Below are positions 1 through 6,009 of a stretch of DNA of 8,976 nucleotides, one piece after another. Position numbers and translations under genes: made by a program. The notes below the pieces were generated by a model. The model saw nothing but the letters and a program-made list of their open reading frames with translations. It was not told the DNA's origin and ran no database searches. This DNA comes from an uncultured Dehalococcoidia bacterium (lineage in GTDB: Bacteria; Chloroflexota; Dehalococcoidia; Lucifugimonadales; GCA-2712585), in the NCBI GenBank assembly GCA_913052045.1, contig CAJXDJ010000024.1, positions 1 through 8,976 on the forward strand, written 5' to 3'. Position 1 is the stretch's first letter. Every line of letters begins with the position of its first letter.

Positions 1-209
1 ATGGTGTAATATTAGGCGGGGGTGTGACTGCCAATCTCCGGTTACGAACCGTTATGCAAAAAAAGTCAAATATTGCAACATTCATTCCGAGCCCTAATTT
101 GTGCACGGATAATGGAGCTATGGTCGGCGCTTGTGGATATTTCAGTTTGAGCAGAGGATGTAGGTCTAGCGCGGACTTGGATATTGTGCCAGCCCTTTCA
201 CTAGGGTGA
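1..209 (+). CDS. tsaD: tRNA N6-threonylcarbamoyladenosine (t6A37) transferase TsaD, 3' end only
   Basis: The reading frame is open from the left edge (first full codon at base 3) to TGA at 207-209, so only the last 68 or so residues are present. Two signatures near the end of the TsaD/Kae1/Gcp family are visible: a glycine-rich GGGVTAN segment followed by LR, and later P-x3-CTDNGAMVG. In the family this Asp is one of the ligands of the catalytic metal. TsaD transfers the threonylcarbamoyl group from threonylcarbamoyl-AMP to A37 of ANN-decoding tRNAs, working in the cytoplasm with TsaB and TsaE. The GTG at 24 is internal and not the start, because the conserved glycine motif begins upstream of it. 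The gene converges on the membrane protein gene that ends at 258. Identification is firm even from this fragment. Confidence 0.92.
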   Translation, partial: GVILGGGVTANLRLRTVMQKKSNIATFIPSPNLCTDNGAMVGACGYFSLSRGCRSSADLDIVPALSLG

Positions 210-240
210 AAGAAGATTCAAGCCAATTTCGTGATGAATC
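195..240. repeat. Two small dyads in the tsaD / PH-like protein convergent gap
   Basis: A 7-bp stem (195-201 with 206-212, 4-base loop) overlaps the tsaD stop codon. A 6-bp stem (215-220 with 235-240) follows. Neither is followed by a run of T on either strand, so they are at best weak bidirectional terminators. The gap between the two converging genes is only 48 bases and holds nothing else I can see. Confidence 0.3.
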
Positions 241-257
241 GAACTGAATACTTAGCG

Positions 258-836
258 TTAGGGTCTGGCTCTAGTGCGCATGATAATGTTAATAAAATTT
301 GGTATTTGGTTACTCGACTGGTTGTTTGTGCATGTAAGCTTCAGTAATAGTGACCCTGCGTTTAAAATAAGATCTTGGTCTTCCTCAGTATAGAATTGGG
401 GCAATTTGAATCTATGCACCAGATATCGCCCCACGAACAAAAGCCCTAGTAAACTGAGTGTGATTCCCATAGTTAGAGCTATTGTTAGACTGTCACTGTT
501 ATAGCCCAACACCAAATAGGATAAGATGCCTGCAAATATAAAAGACAGGCCTTGATATAACGATTTTGGGCTTTTGCTCTTGCTATGTAATAATTCTATA
601 TTCTTCGTGTTATTACTTCTTTTTTTGGAAAGACAATCAATTTCACTCAATGGAACGACAGAAAATTCAGATCCGGAATTCGTTTGTGGAAAGAATAGTA
701 GTCTGTGTGTAGTAAGCACGAAGAGCTCACCAGGGCTGGTGTCTTCTGATGTCATGCCTTTGGCTGAATCAAACATTTGCACGACTTTTTCATCCGACAA
801 AAACGGTATATTTCTAATAGCTGTTGGTCGATTCAT
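258..836 (-). CDS. Membrane protein with PH-like N-terminal domain and two transmembrane segments
   Basis: A 192-residue protein of unknown function. Residues about 12-85 resemble a bacterial PH/GRAM-like fold: SDEKVV, then GELFVLTTHRLLFF, a typical strand pair with the T-x-HRL-hydrophobic signature, then a strand ending PLSEID. Two hydrophobic stretches follow, about 95-112 and 116-140, joined by a very short loop, so the protein should be a membrane hairpin with both ends on the same side, probably cytoplasmic. The tail (145-192) is soluble, with EEDQDLILNAGSLLLKL possibly another short strand pair. The ATG lies inside the stop of the upstream cysS-glycosyltransferase gene (ATGA overlap, bases 833-836), which points to translational coupling. 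There is no room for a promoter of its own between the two genes. The PH-like call rests on pattern recognition and could be wrong; the membrane hairpin is clearer. Confidence 0.75.
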   Translation of the reverse strand: MNRPTAIRNIPFLSDEKVVQMFDSAKGMTSEDTSPGELFVLTTHRLLFFPQTNSGSEFSVVPLSEIDCLSKKRSNNTKNIELLHSKSKSPKSLYQGLSFIFAGILSYLVLGYNSDSLTIALTMGITLSLLGLLFVGRYLVHRFKLPQFYTEEDQDLILNAGSLLLKLTCTNNQSSNQIPNFINIIMRTRARP

Positions 837-3061
837 TTGTTGGATCCGTTGGAGCTGTTGAGATTAAGTTTATCATAAATATCTCGGGTACCTCTGGTTA
901 CGAGCAAATCAGTCCTATTCTTCCAACGGACTAAGAAACGCTTGAAGTTTTTCTTGCTTAGCTCGTCCCTTTCCGCTTCCAGCAGATTTTCCCATTGTCT
1001 ATGTTTGTGTCTCAACATTGGCAATGAGCCGTCCGCTAGTATCTTGTACCCCTTGTCTTTGATTTGAAAACTGAAATCAATATCTAGTATTCGGTAGAAC
1101 CTGAAGCATTCCCGCATGAGACCTACATCCAGCAGGATATCCCTTCTGAAAGCAAAACAATATCCTTGAAGGGCGTCGATCTCTCCGAAGTCGACCTCCT
1201 CGTGAAAGTGGTTTAAGTTATCTGATAAAAGTCCCCACGTCCCTATTGCGCCCACACGTGTATCTTTCAGTTGTTTTTCAATTTTGATTAACACATCGCC
1301 TTTTAGTTCTACGCATGTGTCCAGCATCAAGATTATGTGCCCCAGACTTTGTTTCAGGCCAATGTTCTTTGCTTGTGCATCGCCCAACTGATGATCACAA
1401 TGAATGAGTTTTATATGAGGGTGCTTTTGCTGTAACTTATCCAGTTTTTCGGATGTCCCATCTGTAGATCCGTTATCCACAATGATTATTTCCAAATTGT
1501 AGGCGGAGCAACTTGAAATGATACTTTTAATACATCGCTTCACATCTTGATAGTAGTTCGTCGCAATCAATATAAGCGAAAAACTTTTCGTTGCATGATG
1601 GGATAGAAAAGAATCTACTTCCCGAGAAGAGGAGACAGTCGGCCATCTTGCTGCTTGACGTTCTAAGACGGTTTTGCTTCGGAAAAATGTGCCCGTTAAG
1701 GTGTCTCTGACGATCAACCCACCTTCCGAGAGTTCTGCCCTAATTGCGTCAGATGTTTTGAATCTCCCATTTGCCCTGAGATCGTTCCGCATTGTTACCT
1801 TCTTTTTTATATCTCGCGGTAACTTTTTGGTGGCGGTGTATTTGTTCAAATCTAGGCCCAGAAGTTCGTCGAAACCGAATAGCAGGTTTAACTTGGAAGC
1901 ATCGGGTAGCTTTGAGGATGCGAGATCCCAGACGATTCCAAGAGCTTGTGCTAAGTTCAAATCGTTATTGGCGGCATTCCAGAACTTGGTTTTCCAGGCT
2001 GACCTTAATGACTGGTCTGTTTGATGGTATCGGGCTGTGTGCTTCCAATTTGCTACTAGATCTCTCAAACGAGTCAATGCTTTTTGAGAAGCTTTAAGAG
2101 CTGAGAATGTGAAGTTGAGACGATTACGATATTTGACTGTTAGGCAAAGATAACGGAATGACAACGGATCAAAGCCCCTTGCTTCCAGATCTGCCAGGGT
2201 GAATTCATTTCCGGCCGATTTGGCCATTTTTACCCCATCAGCTAGAAGATGTTGCCCATGGATCCAATAATTGACGTAGGGTGTTCCGAATGCAGCTTCA
2301 CTTTGTGCTACTTCGTCTTCATGATGCGGAAATATGTTATCTACGCCACCAGTGTGAATGTCCTGTTCGAATCCAAGATACCTACTGGACATAGCCGAAC
2401 ATTCGATATGCCAGCCTGGAAAACCATACCCCCACGGGCTGTCCCATTTCATATCTCTTCCTGGTTCCGCCTTTTTCCACAAAGCGAAATCCCGTGGATC
2501 TTTTTTGTTAGGGTCGCTCTCTAAGAGGGTTAAAGTCCGAGCCTGGTCTAGGGCTATGTTTCCAGACAGCTGACCGTATTTATCAAATGCAGGAACGTTA
2601 AAGTAGACACTCCCATCTACTTCATACGCATATCCCTTGGTGAACAATTCTTGAATAATGTCGATAATCTCTGGGATGTGCTCTGTCGCGCGAGGAAAAT
2701 GACTTGCCGGTAAGATATTTATTTTTGCCTCGTCTTTTAAGAAGGCTTGTGTGTAGTAATCAGCGATGTCTTTGGGGGTTTTGCCTTCTGCTAAAGCGGC
2801 GAGTACAACCTTATCCCCTCCTCTCTCTAATTGCTCTTGTCGCATGTGTCCAACGTCTGTGATATTTTTTACGTGAGTAACGTTAAAACCTTGGATTGTT
2901 AGAGATCTACGTATCCAGTCGGCCATAAGATAAGATCTTAAGTTGCCGATATGAGCATCACGATAGACGGTGGGTCCACAAGTGTAGATCCGTACAACCC
3001 CTGTATTCCTGGGTTGGAATAGTTCTACTTTCTTGTTAAGGGTATTGTATATCCTCAGCAA
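833..3061 (-). CDS. cysS: Cysteinyl-tRNA synthetase fused to a C-terminal family 2 glycosyltransferase
   Basis: A 742-residue protein in one uninterrupted frame. Residues 1-461 are a complete class I CysRS, which charges tRNA-Cys with cysteine. It has HIGN at 37-40, KMAKS at 278-282, and the zinc ligands Cys28, Cys221, His246 and Glu250 in their family contexts (YTCGPTVY, WHIECSAM, HHEDE). Residues about 462-492 are a linker. Residues about 493-742 are a GT-A/GT2 glycosyltransferase: strand SFSLILIATN, then VDNGSTDGTSE around Asp529, LMLDTCVEL at Asp581 where the DXD-like site sits, and DIDFSFQIKDKGYKI around 660. The usual DXD reads D-T-C, so metal binding may be altered. I chose the TTG at 3061-3059 because GGAGG lies 8 bases upstream and the protein then begins LRIYNTL, like other CysRS. 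An in-frame ATG at 3283 would add 74 unlike residues and overlap the divergent gene. CysRS is normally about 460 residues, so the tail is an addition. The glycosyltransferase sugar and acceptor are unknown. Confidence 0.9.
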   Translation of the reverse strand: MLRIYNTLNKKVELFQPRNTGVVRIYTCGPTVYRDAHIGNLRSYLMADWIRRSLTIQGFNVTHVKNITDVGHMRQEQLERGGDKVVLAALAEGKTPKDIADYYTQAFLKDEAKINILPASHFPRATEHIPEIIDIIQELFTKGYAYEVDGSVYFNVPAFDKYGQLSGNIALDQARTLTLLESDPNKKDPRDFALWKKAEPGRDMKWDSPWGYGFPGWHIECSAMSSRYLGFEQDIHTGGVDNIFPHHEDEVAQSEAAFGTPYVNYWIHGQHLLADGVKMAKSAGNEFTLADLEARGFDPLSFRYLCLTVKYRNRLNFTFSALKASQKALTRLRDLVANWKHTARYHQTDQSLRSAWKTKFWNAANNDLNLAQALGIVWDLASSKLPDASKLNLLFGFDELLGLDLNKYTATKKLPRDIKKKVTMRNDLRANGRFKTSDAIRAELSEGGLIVRDTLTGTFFRSKTVLERQAARWPTVSSSREVDSFLSHHATKSFSLILIATNYYQDVKRCIKSIISSCSAYNLEIIIVDNGSTDGTSEKLDKLQQKHPHIKLIHCDHQLGDAQAKNIGLKQSLGHIILMLDTCVELKGDVLIKIEKQLKDTRVGAIGTWGLLSDNLNHFHEEVDFGEIDALQGYCFAFRRDILLDVGLMRECFRFYRILDIDFSFQIKDKGYKILADGSLPMLRHKHRQWENLLEAERDELSKKNFKRFLVRWKNRTDLLVTRGTRDIYDKLNLNSSNGSNK

Positions 3062-3069
3062 GGATAGAT

Positions 3070-3074
3070 CCTCC
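3070..3074 (-). promoter_or_regulatory. Shine-Dalgarno site that fixes the cysS TTG start
   Basis: GGAGG on the minus strand, 8 bases before the TTG at 3061. The more upstream in-frame candidates have no convincing site of this strength, and the family N-terminus matches this start. Confidence 0.75.
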
Positions 3075-3093
3075 AGTTCCAATAATAGAATTT

Positions 3094-3125
3094 TAACAAG
3101 GTTGAATCTTAATTGCACCTTGTTA
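3094..3125. repeat. Inverted repeat between cysS and the zinc-ribbon gene
   Basis: Perfect 8-bp arms TAACAAGG (3094-3101) and CCTTGTTA (3118-3125) around a 16-base AT-rich centre. It lies 33-64 bases upstream of the cysS TTG, either in the promoter or the leader. It could be an operator or a leader hairpin. It lacks the conserved T-box motif that often controls aminoacyl-tRNA synthetase genes. I found no convincing -35/-10 pair for cysS beside it. Confidence 0.4.
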
Positions 3126-3151
3126 GTCCTAGGCGGGTTGTATGAGGACTG

Positions 3152-3181
3152 TTGACATCCTTTAGACATGGTCCATACAAT
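3152..3181 (+). promoter_or_regulatory. Sigma70-type promoter of the zinc-ribbon gene
   Basis: A perfect -35 TTGACA (3152-3157), an 18-base spacer and -10 TACAAT (3176-3181). The expected transcript start near 3188 leaves a leader of about 19 bases before the ATG at 3207, with GAGAGG (3195-3200) as ribosome binding site 6 bases before it. Confidence 0.75.
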
Positions 3182-3206
3182 TCTGTAAGCGTTTGAGAGG
3201 TCGTTT

Positions 3207-3902
3207 ATGGCAACATGTGTACTTATAGATCTCCAGGAAGTTGATCTCAAAATCGATGAAATGATTAAGAGATGGAGGATCACGGATCGGGCTTATGGTA
3301 ACCGGGACGGGTTAAAAAAAAGGGAGAAGCAACTAGAACTTGTACAAAGCAAGGTTCATAGTGAGCTTACTAGTCATCGAGATGCAGAGCTGATCGTGGA
3401 TGGAATACGGACGAAAATTACGGAGGTAGAGACCAAGCTTTATGGGGGTAATGTACGCGATCATAGAGAACTTCAGGACCTTGATAAAGAACTGACATTT
3501 TTAAAGAGAGATGGAGAGATTCAGGAGCTCCAGGCCCTTGAGTTACTTGACGTTTTGGAAAAAACTCAGGAACTGTTGTCAAAGCTCACGAAGATACTAC
3601 AGAAAGATAGTGTTAACTGGACATTAACGCAAGAACGATTAGTTGCAGAAAAAGAAAGACTGACTAGAGATCTAGGTAAACTAAAAACCCATAGGGCTAT
3701 TGTAGCCAAGGACATAGCTAGGCCTGCTTTAACGTTGTATGAAAGATTACGAACTCCCAAGGCAGGGCGCCCTGTTTCGAAAGTAGAGAGAGGCATGTGT
3801 ACGACATGTCACGTGTCAGTTCCAACTCAACTAGAGCAAAAGGTTAAGCAGGGGAGACAAGATCTTACTTGTAATAATTGTGGCAGAATATTGTCTGGGT
3901 GA
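3207..3902 (+). CDS. COG1579-type coiled-coil protein with C4 zinc ribbon
   Basis: A 231-residue cytoplasmic protein with two parts. Residues about 8-180 are a long, highly charged, heptad-rich helical region, expected to form an antiparallel coiled coil. It carries the family segment LYGGNVRDHRELQDLDKE at 79-95, near the turn. Residues 195-228 are a zinc ribbon with C198-x2-C201 and C222-x2-C225, all four ligands intact. Length is normal for the family. The molecular role is not settled. Members have been proposed to bind nucleic acid or act as adaptors; a Helicobacter member affects a flagellar transcript and sigma factor. From memory, in several phyla the gene sits beside rnpB, as here, but that does not prove a role in RNase P. 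It is driven by a strong promoter and starts at an ATG with GAGAGG 6 bases upstream. Confidence 0.9.
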   Translation: MATCVLIDLQEVDLKIDEMIKRWRITDRAYGNRDGLKKREKQLELVQSKVHSELTSHRDAELIVDGIRTKITEVETKLYGGNVRDHRELQDLDKELTFLKRDGEIQELQALELLDVLEKTQELLSKLTKILQKDSVNWTLTQERLVAEKERLTRDLGKLKTHRAIVAKDIARPALTLYERLRTPKAGRPVSKVERGMCTTCHVSVPTQLEQKVKQGRQDLTCNNCGRILSG

Positions 3903-3940
3903 GGTTCTGCAGTTCGGTTGACCCAGATTTAGGCTTTTTT
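3894..3940 (+). terminator. Possible terminator after the zinc-ribbon gene
   Basis: TCTGGGT (3894-3900) can pair with ACCCAGA (3921-3927) across a 20-base loop. The stem overlaps the TGA stop at 3900-3902. A TTT follows at once and a six-T run lies at 3935-3940. The long loop and the displaced T-run make it weak. The same T-run could instead serve as the -35 region of the rnpB promoter. Confidence 0.35.
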
Positions 3941-3954
3941 CAAATCACCAGTCA

Positions 3955-3963
3955 TGCTAAAGT
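3955..3963 (+). promoter_or_regulatory. Extended -10 promoter element of rnpB
   Basis: TGC followed by TAAAGT (-10 at 3958-3963) fits an extended -10. The expected start, about 7-8 bases on, is 3970-3971, exactly where the P1 helix of the RNase P RNA begins. The -35 position at the usual spacing is only a T-run (3935-3940), consistent with an extended -10 carrying recognition. Confidence 0.55.
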
Positions 3964-3970
3964 TTAGTGC

Positions 3971-4398
3971 GAGAGTCAAGTGGACCGGGTGGCCGCCCTT
4001 GAAAGCTTCAATGTGATTCGAGGGAGGAAAGTCCGGGCTCCGTTGGGCAGGGTGCTGGGTAACACCCAGGGTTCTAACGATGAACGTTAGAATACGGATA
4101 GTGACACAGAAACATACCGCCGCTTAACTGCGGTAAGGGTGAAATCGTGAGGTAAGAGCTCACGGCTAATAGTGGTGACACATTAGTGGTTAAACCCCAC
4201 CTGGAGCAAGGCCGAATAGAGGGATTATAGTTGCCCAAACTATCCCTGGGTTGGCTGCATGACCCCGATGGTAACATCGTTCTTGGATAACCAAGAAGTT
4301 CGTTTGAATGACGAATGGGCAAGATAGATGGTCACCAACTTGATTGGTTACAATCTAATCAAGTTACAGAACCCGGCTTATAGGTCCACTTGGCTTTC
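3971..4398 (+). ncRNA. rnpB: RNase P RNA, bacterial class A
   Basis: The catalytic RNA of ribonuclease P, which removes 5' leaders from precursor tRNAs together with the RnpA protein. Conserved blocks appear in the right order. GAGGAAAGTCCGGGCTC is at 4024-4040 (5' strand of the core with P4). Next come GAAACATACCGCCGC near 4109, GGTAAGGGTGAAA near 4132, and AAACCCCACCTGGAGCAAGG from 4192. AGATAGATGG is near 4321, and ACAGAACCCGGCTTATAGG, at 4366-4384, closes the core. The two ends pair into P1 (3971-3986 with 4383-4398, 16 bp with a few G-U pairs). Other clear hairpins are CTGGGT/ACCCAG near 4055-4069, TTCTAACG/CGTTAGAA near 4072-4092, and an AACTTGATT/AATCAAGTT stem (about 4337-4365) in the P18 position. 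Length of about 428 bases is normal for class A. Exact mature ends are inferred from P1. I see no good terminator in the short convergent gap 4399-4456. Confidence 0.96.
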
Positions 4399-4456
4399 AT
4401 TCAATTGATGGACACTGAATAGAGTCGGTCTAGATCGAAAGTATGCCGATTATGAC

Positions 4457-5188
4457 CTAATTCCTAGTCTTTCTAGTCACCATATGGGTTTCGACGTCTG
4501 CCAGGTCTTTAAAACTATCTATACTTCTACAGAATTGTTGAGTTTTGATCCCGCCTAAACGTCCCTCCTTTGCCAGCCTTGGAAAGGTTTCTGTTTCGTG
4601 ATCACCTATTTTGGGAAGTTCGTCACGTATGCTGAGATTTAGCGCGAAAACCCCGGCATTGATCCAGTAAGGCAATTCGGGTTTCTCTGAAAAGGCAGTT
4701 ACTATATCGTTCGAATCTATTTCTACTATTCCGTAGGAACTTTGATACCTGCGTAGTAGTAGGGTGCCGGCATGGTTAGGATTTAGGGCTTTCGATGATT
4801 TGTATCTGTCAATCAAGTTAAGAATTTTGAATTCTGAATAAACATCTCCATTAAAAACAATTACAGGTTCGTCAGATAACGGTAGGATTGAGAGGGCCTT
4901 TCTAATAGCCCCTCCTCGTCCGAGAGGCGACATTTCTACGCTGTAAGTGATATTTATGCCTAAATTCTTACCGTCTCCAAAATACTTTTCTATGGTCGAT
5001 GACAGATATCCCGATAGAAAAATAATGTCGGTTATCCCGGCTAATATTGATTGCTGTACTTGATAATAGGCGATGGGTTTTCCTGCTACTTGAAGCATAG
5101 GCTTTGGTGTGTTATCGGTTAGTGGTCTCAACCGTTCACCTCTGCCTCCCGCTATAATTAAAGAATACAATTTAGTGCTCCTAGCCAT
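4457..5188 (-). CDS. Sugar-1-phosphate nucleotidyltransferase (NDP-sugar pyrophosphorylase)
   Basis: A 243-residue GT-A-like nucleotidyltransferase, which joins an NTP to a sugar 1-phosphate giving NDP-sugar and pyrophosphate. Visible, counted from the ATG: the signature loop AGGRGERLRPLT (13-24) with KPM (29-31), the sugar-loop region VEMSPLGRGGAI (84-95), the metal-binding Asp115 in FNGD, EKP at 168-170, and NAG at 177-179. There is no left-handed helix (hexapeptide) or acyltransferase tail, so it is a bare catalytic domain. The motifs resemble mannose-1-phosphate or heptose-1-phosphate guanylyltransferases, but base and sugar cannot be told from this. The common PLGTGGA reads PLGRGGA. The ATG at 5188 has no good ribosome binding site. 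A TTG at 5170 (residue 7) has AGGAG 7 bases upstream and would give MYSLIIAGG, closer to the usual family start, so the real protein may be 237 residues. Confidence 0.88.
   Translation of the reverse strand: MARSTKLYSLIIAGGRGERLRPLTDNTPKPMLQVAGKPIAYYQVQQSILAGITDIIFLSGYLSSTIEKYFGDGKNLGINITYSVEMSPLGRGGAIRKALSILPLSDEPVIVFNGDVYSEFKILNLIDRYKSSKALNPNHAGTLLLRRYQSSYGIVEIDSNDIVTAFSEKPELPYWINAGVFALNLSIRDELPKIGDHETETFPRLAKEGRLGGIKTQQFCRSIDSFKDLADVETHMVTRKTRN
5178..5182 (-). promoter_or_regulatory. Shine-Dalgarno site favouring an internal TTG start of the nucleotidyltransferase
   Basis: AGGAG on the minus strand, 7 bases before the TTG at 5170-5168. It lies inside the first codons of the frame that begins with the poorly led ATG at 5188. 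Confidence 0.5.
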
Positions 5189-5232
5189 TTGTGGTTCTAA
5201 TTCAATTTGTTAAACGTAATTGGTGCCATCTC

Positions 5233-5261
5233 AGTTTACAGAAAGGTATTTTTCATGCCAA
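5233..5261 (-). promoter_or_regulatory. Candidate promoter of the nucleotidyltransferase gene
   Basis: On the minus strand, -35 TTGGCA (5261-5256), a 17-base spacer and -10 TAAACT (5238-5233). It would start a transcript near 5226, about 40-55 bases before the two possible start codons. The boxes match consensus at 5 of 6 and 4 of 6 positions. Confidence 0.5.
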
Positions 5262-5263
5262 GG

Positions 5264-5287
5264 ATAAGTTGTTACGTAAATACTTAT
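5264..5287. repeat. 24-bp imperfect palindrome next to the -35 box
   Basis: Twenty of 24 positions are symmetrical: outer arms ATAAGT and ACTTAT around a perfect TTACGTAA core. It ends 3 bases upstream of the candidate -35 of the nucleotidyltransferase promoter and 18 bases after the phosphatase stop. This is the size and position of a dimeric regulator site. No T-run follows, so a terminator is less likely. Confidence 0.4.
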
Positions 5288-5304
5288 TGTAAGGCAGAGT
5301 ATCT

Positions 5305-6009
5305 CTAAGTAACCGATTGGAATGTTTTAATTATTTCGAAAATCCCGAATAAATTGTGTAAATTTACGATAGGGATGTGTTTTTCTAAAGCAGAAACTCT
5401 GAGGGAAATTCTGGCTTTACCCTGCACATATATTCCTGTGTCGGCTAATATAAACGGTATGCCTAGTCTGTATGCGGCTTCGAGATCGTGACTTGAGTCG
5501 CCCGCAAAAATTACTTGATTTTTCTTGATGCCAAGCCGATCCATGGTTAGCAATAATATTTCCGGGTTTGGTTTTGGATGTGTCACATCGTCAGCCGTGG
5601 TGATTGCATCAAAATATTGATCTATTTCGTGATGTTTGATTATGGCCTCGGCGACTGATTTGCTGCTCATTGTAGCGAGCCCCATAAGATATCCGTCTGA
5701 CTTGATTGCTGCCAATAATCTCTTAATACCTGGAAGCAAGAGTACTTGTCCTGTGTATTTGACTTGTAAAGTATTTTTGATTTGGACAGCCTTGGATAAA
5801 AGGGTTTGTGTTTCGGTTGCTCCGAGAGCTTCGGTCATAAAGTGTGACAGGAGATTTTTCGACCCGCCTCCGAATCGTTTCCGTACTTTTTCTATCGATA
5901 CATGTATTCCAAATTGTGCCAAAGATTCAGATGTGGCAGATAAAGCTGCTAATTGGCTATCTACTAACATTCCGTCTAGGTCAAAAAATACGGCTTTGAT
6001 ATTGATCAC
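5305..6009 (-). CDS. HAD-superfamily phosphatase, subfamily IA
   Basis: A 234-residue soluble hydrolase with all four HAD motifs. Motif I is DLDGMLVDS, with nucleophile Asp10 and acid/base Asp12. Motif II is Thr113 in GLATMSSK. Motif III is Lys146 in HPKPNPE. Motif IV is GDSSHD with Asp171 and Asp175. About 70 residues between motifs I and II form a helical C1 cap, which places it with phosphoglycolate phosphatase, PpaX and beta-phosphoglucomutase-like enzymes. The substrate is probably a small phosphorylated metabolite but cannot be named. The usual Thr after DxDG is Met14. The cap and the lack of a zinc loop argue against heptose-bisphosphate phosphatase GmhB, despite the neighbouring nucleotidyltransferase. 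The start is GTG at 6009, close before motif I as is normal, but its ribosome binding site is poor. The promoter is not obvious. Confidence 0.88.
   Translation of the reverse strand: MINIKAVFFDLDGMLVDSQLAALSATSESLAQFGIHVSIEKVRKRFGGGSKNLLSHFMTEALGATETQTLLSKAVQIKNTLQVKYTGQVLLLPGIKRLLAAIKSDGYLMGLATMSSKSVAEAIIKHHEIDQYFDAITTADDVTHPKPNPEILLLTMDRLGIKKNQVIFAGDSSHDLEAAYRLGIPFILADTGIYVQGKARISLRVSALEKHIPIVNLHNLFGIFEIIKTFQSVT

Noticed and set aside
574..861. 95-codon plus-strand frame with a hydrophobic start
   Set aside because: It is antisense to the PH-like membrane protein. Its hydrophobicity mirrors the opposite strand, and it crosses the ATGA junction.
1674..2573. Several plus-strand frames of 70-116 codons
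   Set aside because: All are antisense to the conserved CysRS coding region and have no recognisable motifs.
3062..3206. T-box riboswitch before cysS
   Set aside because: The gap is too short and lacks the conserved T-box motif and a terminator/antiterminator pair. Only a simple inverted repeat is present.
3062..3283. 74-residue N-terminal extension of CysRS from an ATG at 3283
   Set aside because: It does not resemble CysRS, runs through the inverted repeat and the divergent promoter, and overlaps the zinc-ribbon gene. The TTG at 3061 has a strong ribosome binding site and gives the family N-terminus.
4074..4322. 82-codon minus-strand frame
   Set aside because: It lies entirely antisense within the conserved RNase P RNA and matches no protein pattern.
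4399..4456. Terminator for rnpB
   Set aside because: Only a 5-bp stem (4399-4403 with 4416-4420) and a wobble-rich stem were found, with no T-run after either.
4457..6009. GDP-heptose pathway pair (GmhB plus HddC)
   Set aside because: The phosphatase has a HAD-IA cap and lacks the GmhB zinc loop, and a separate promoter lies between the two genes, so this assignment is not supported.
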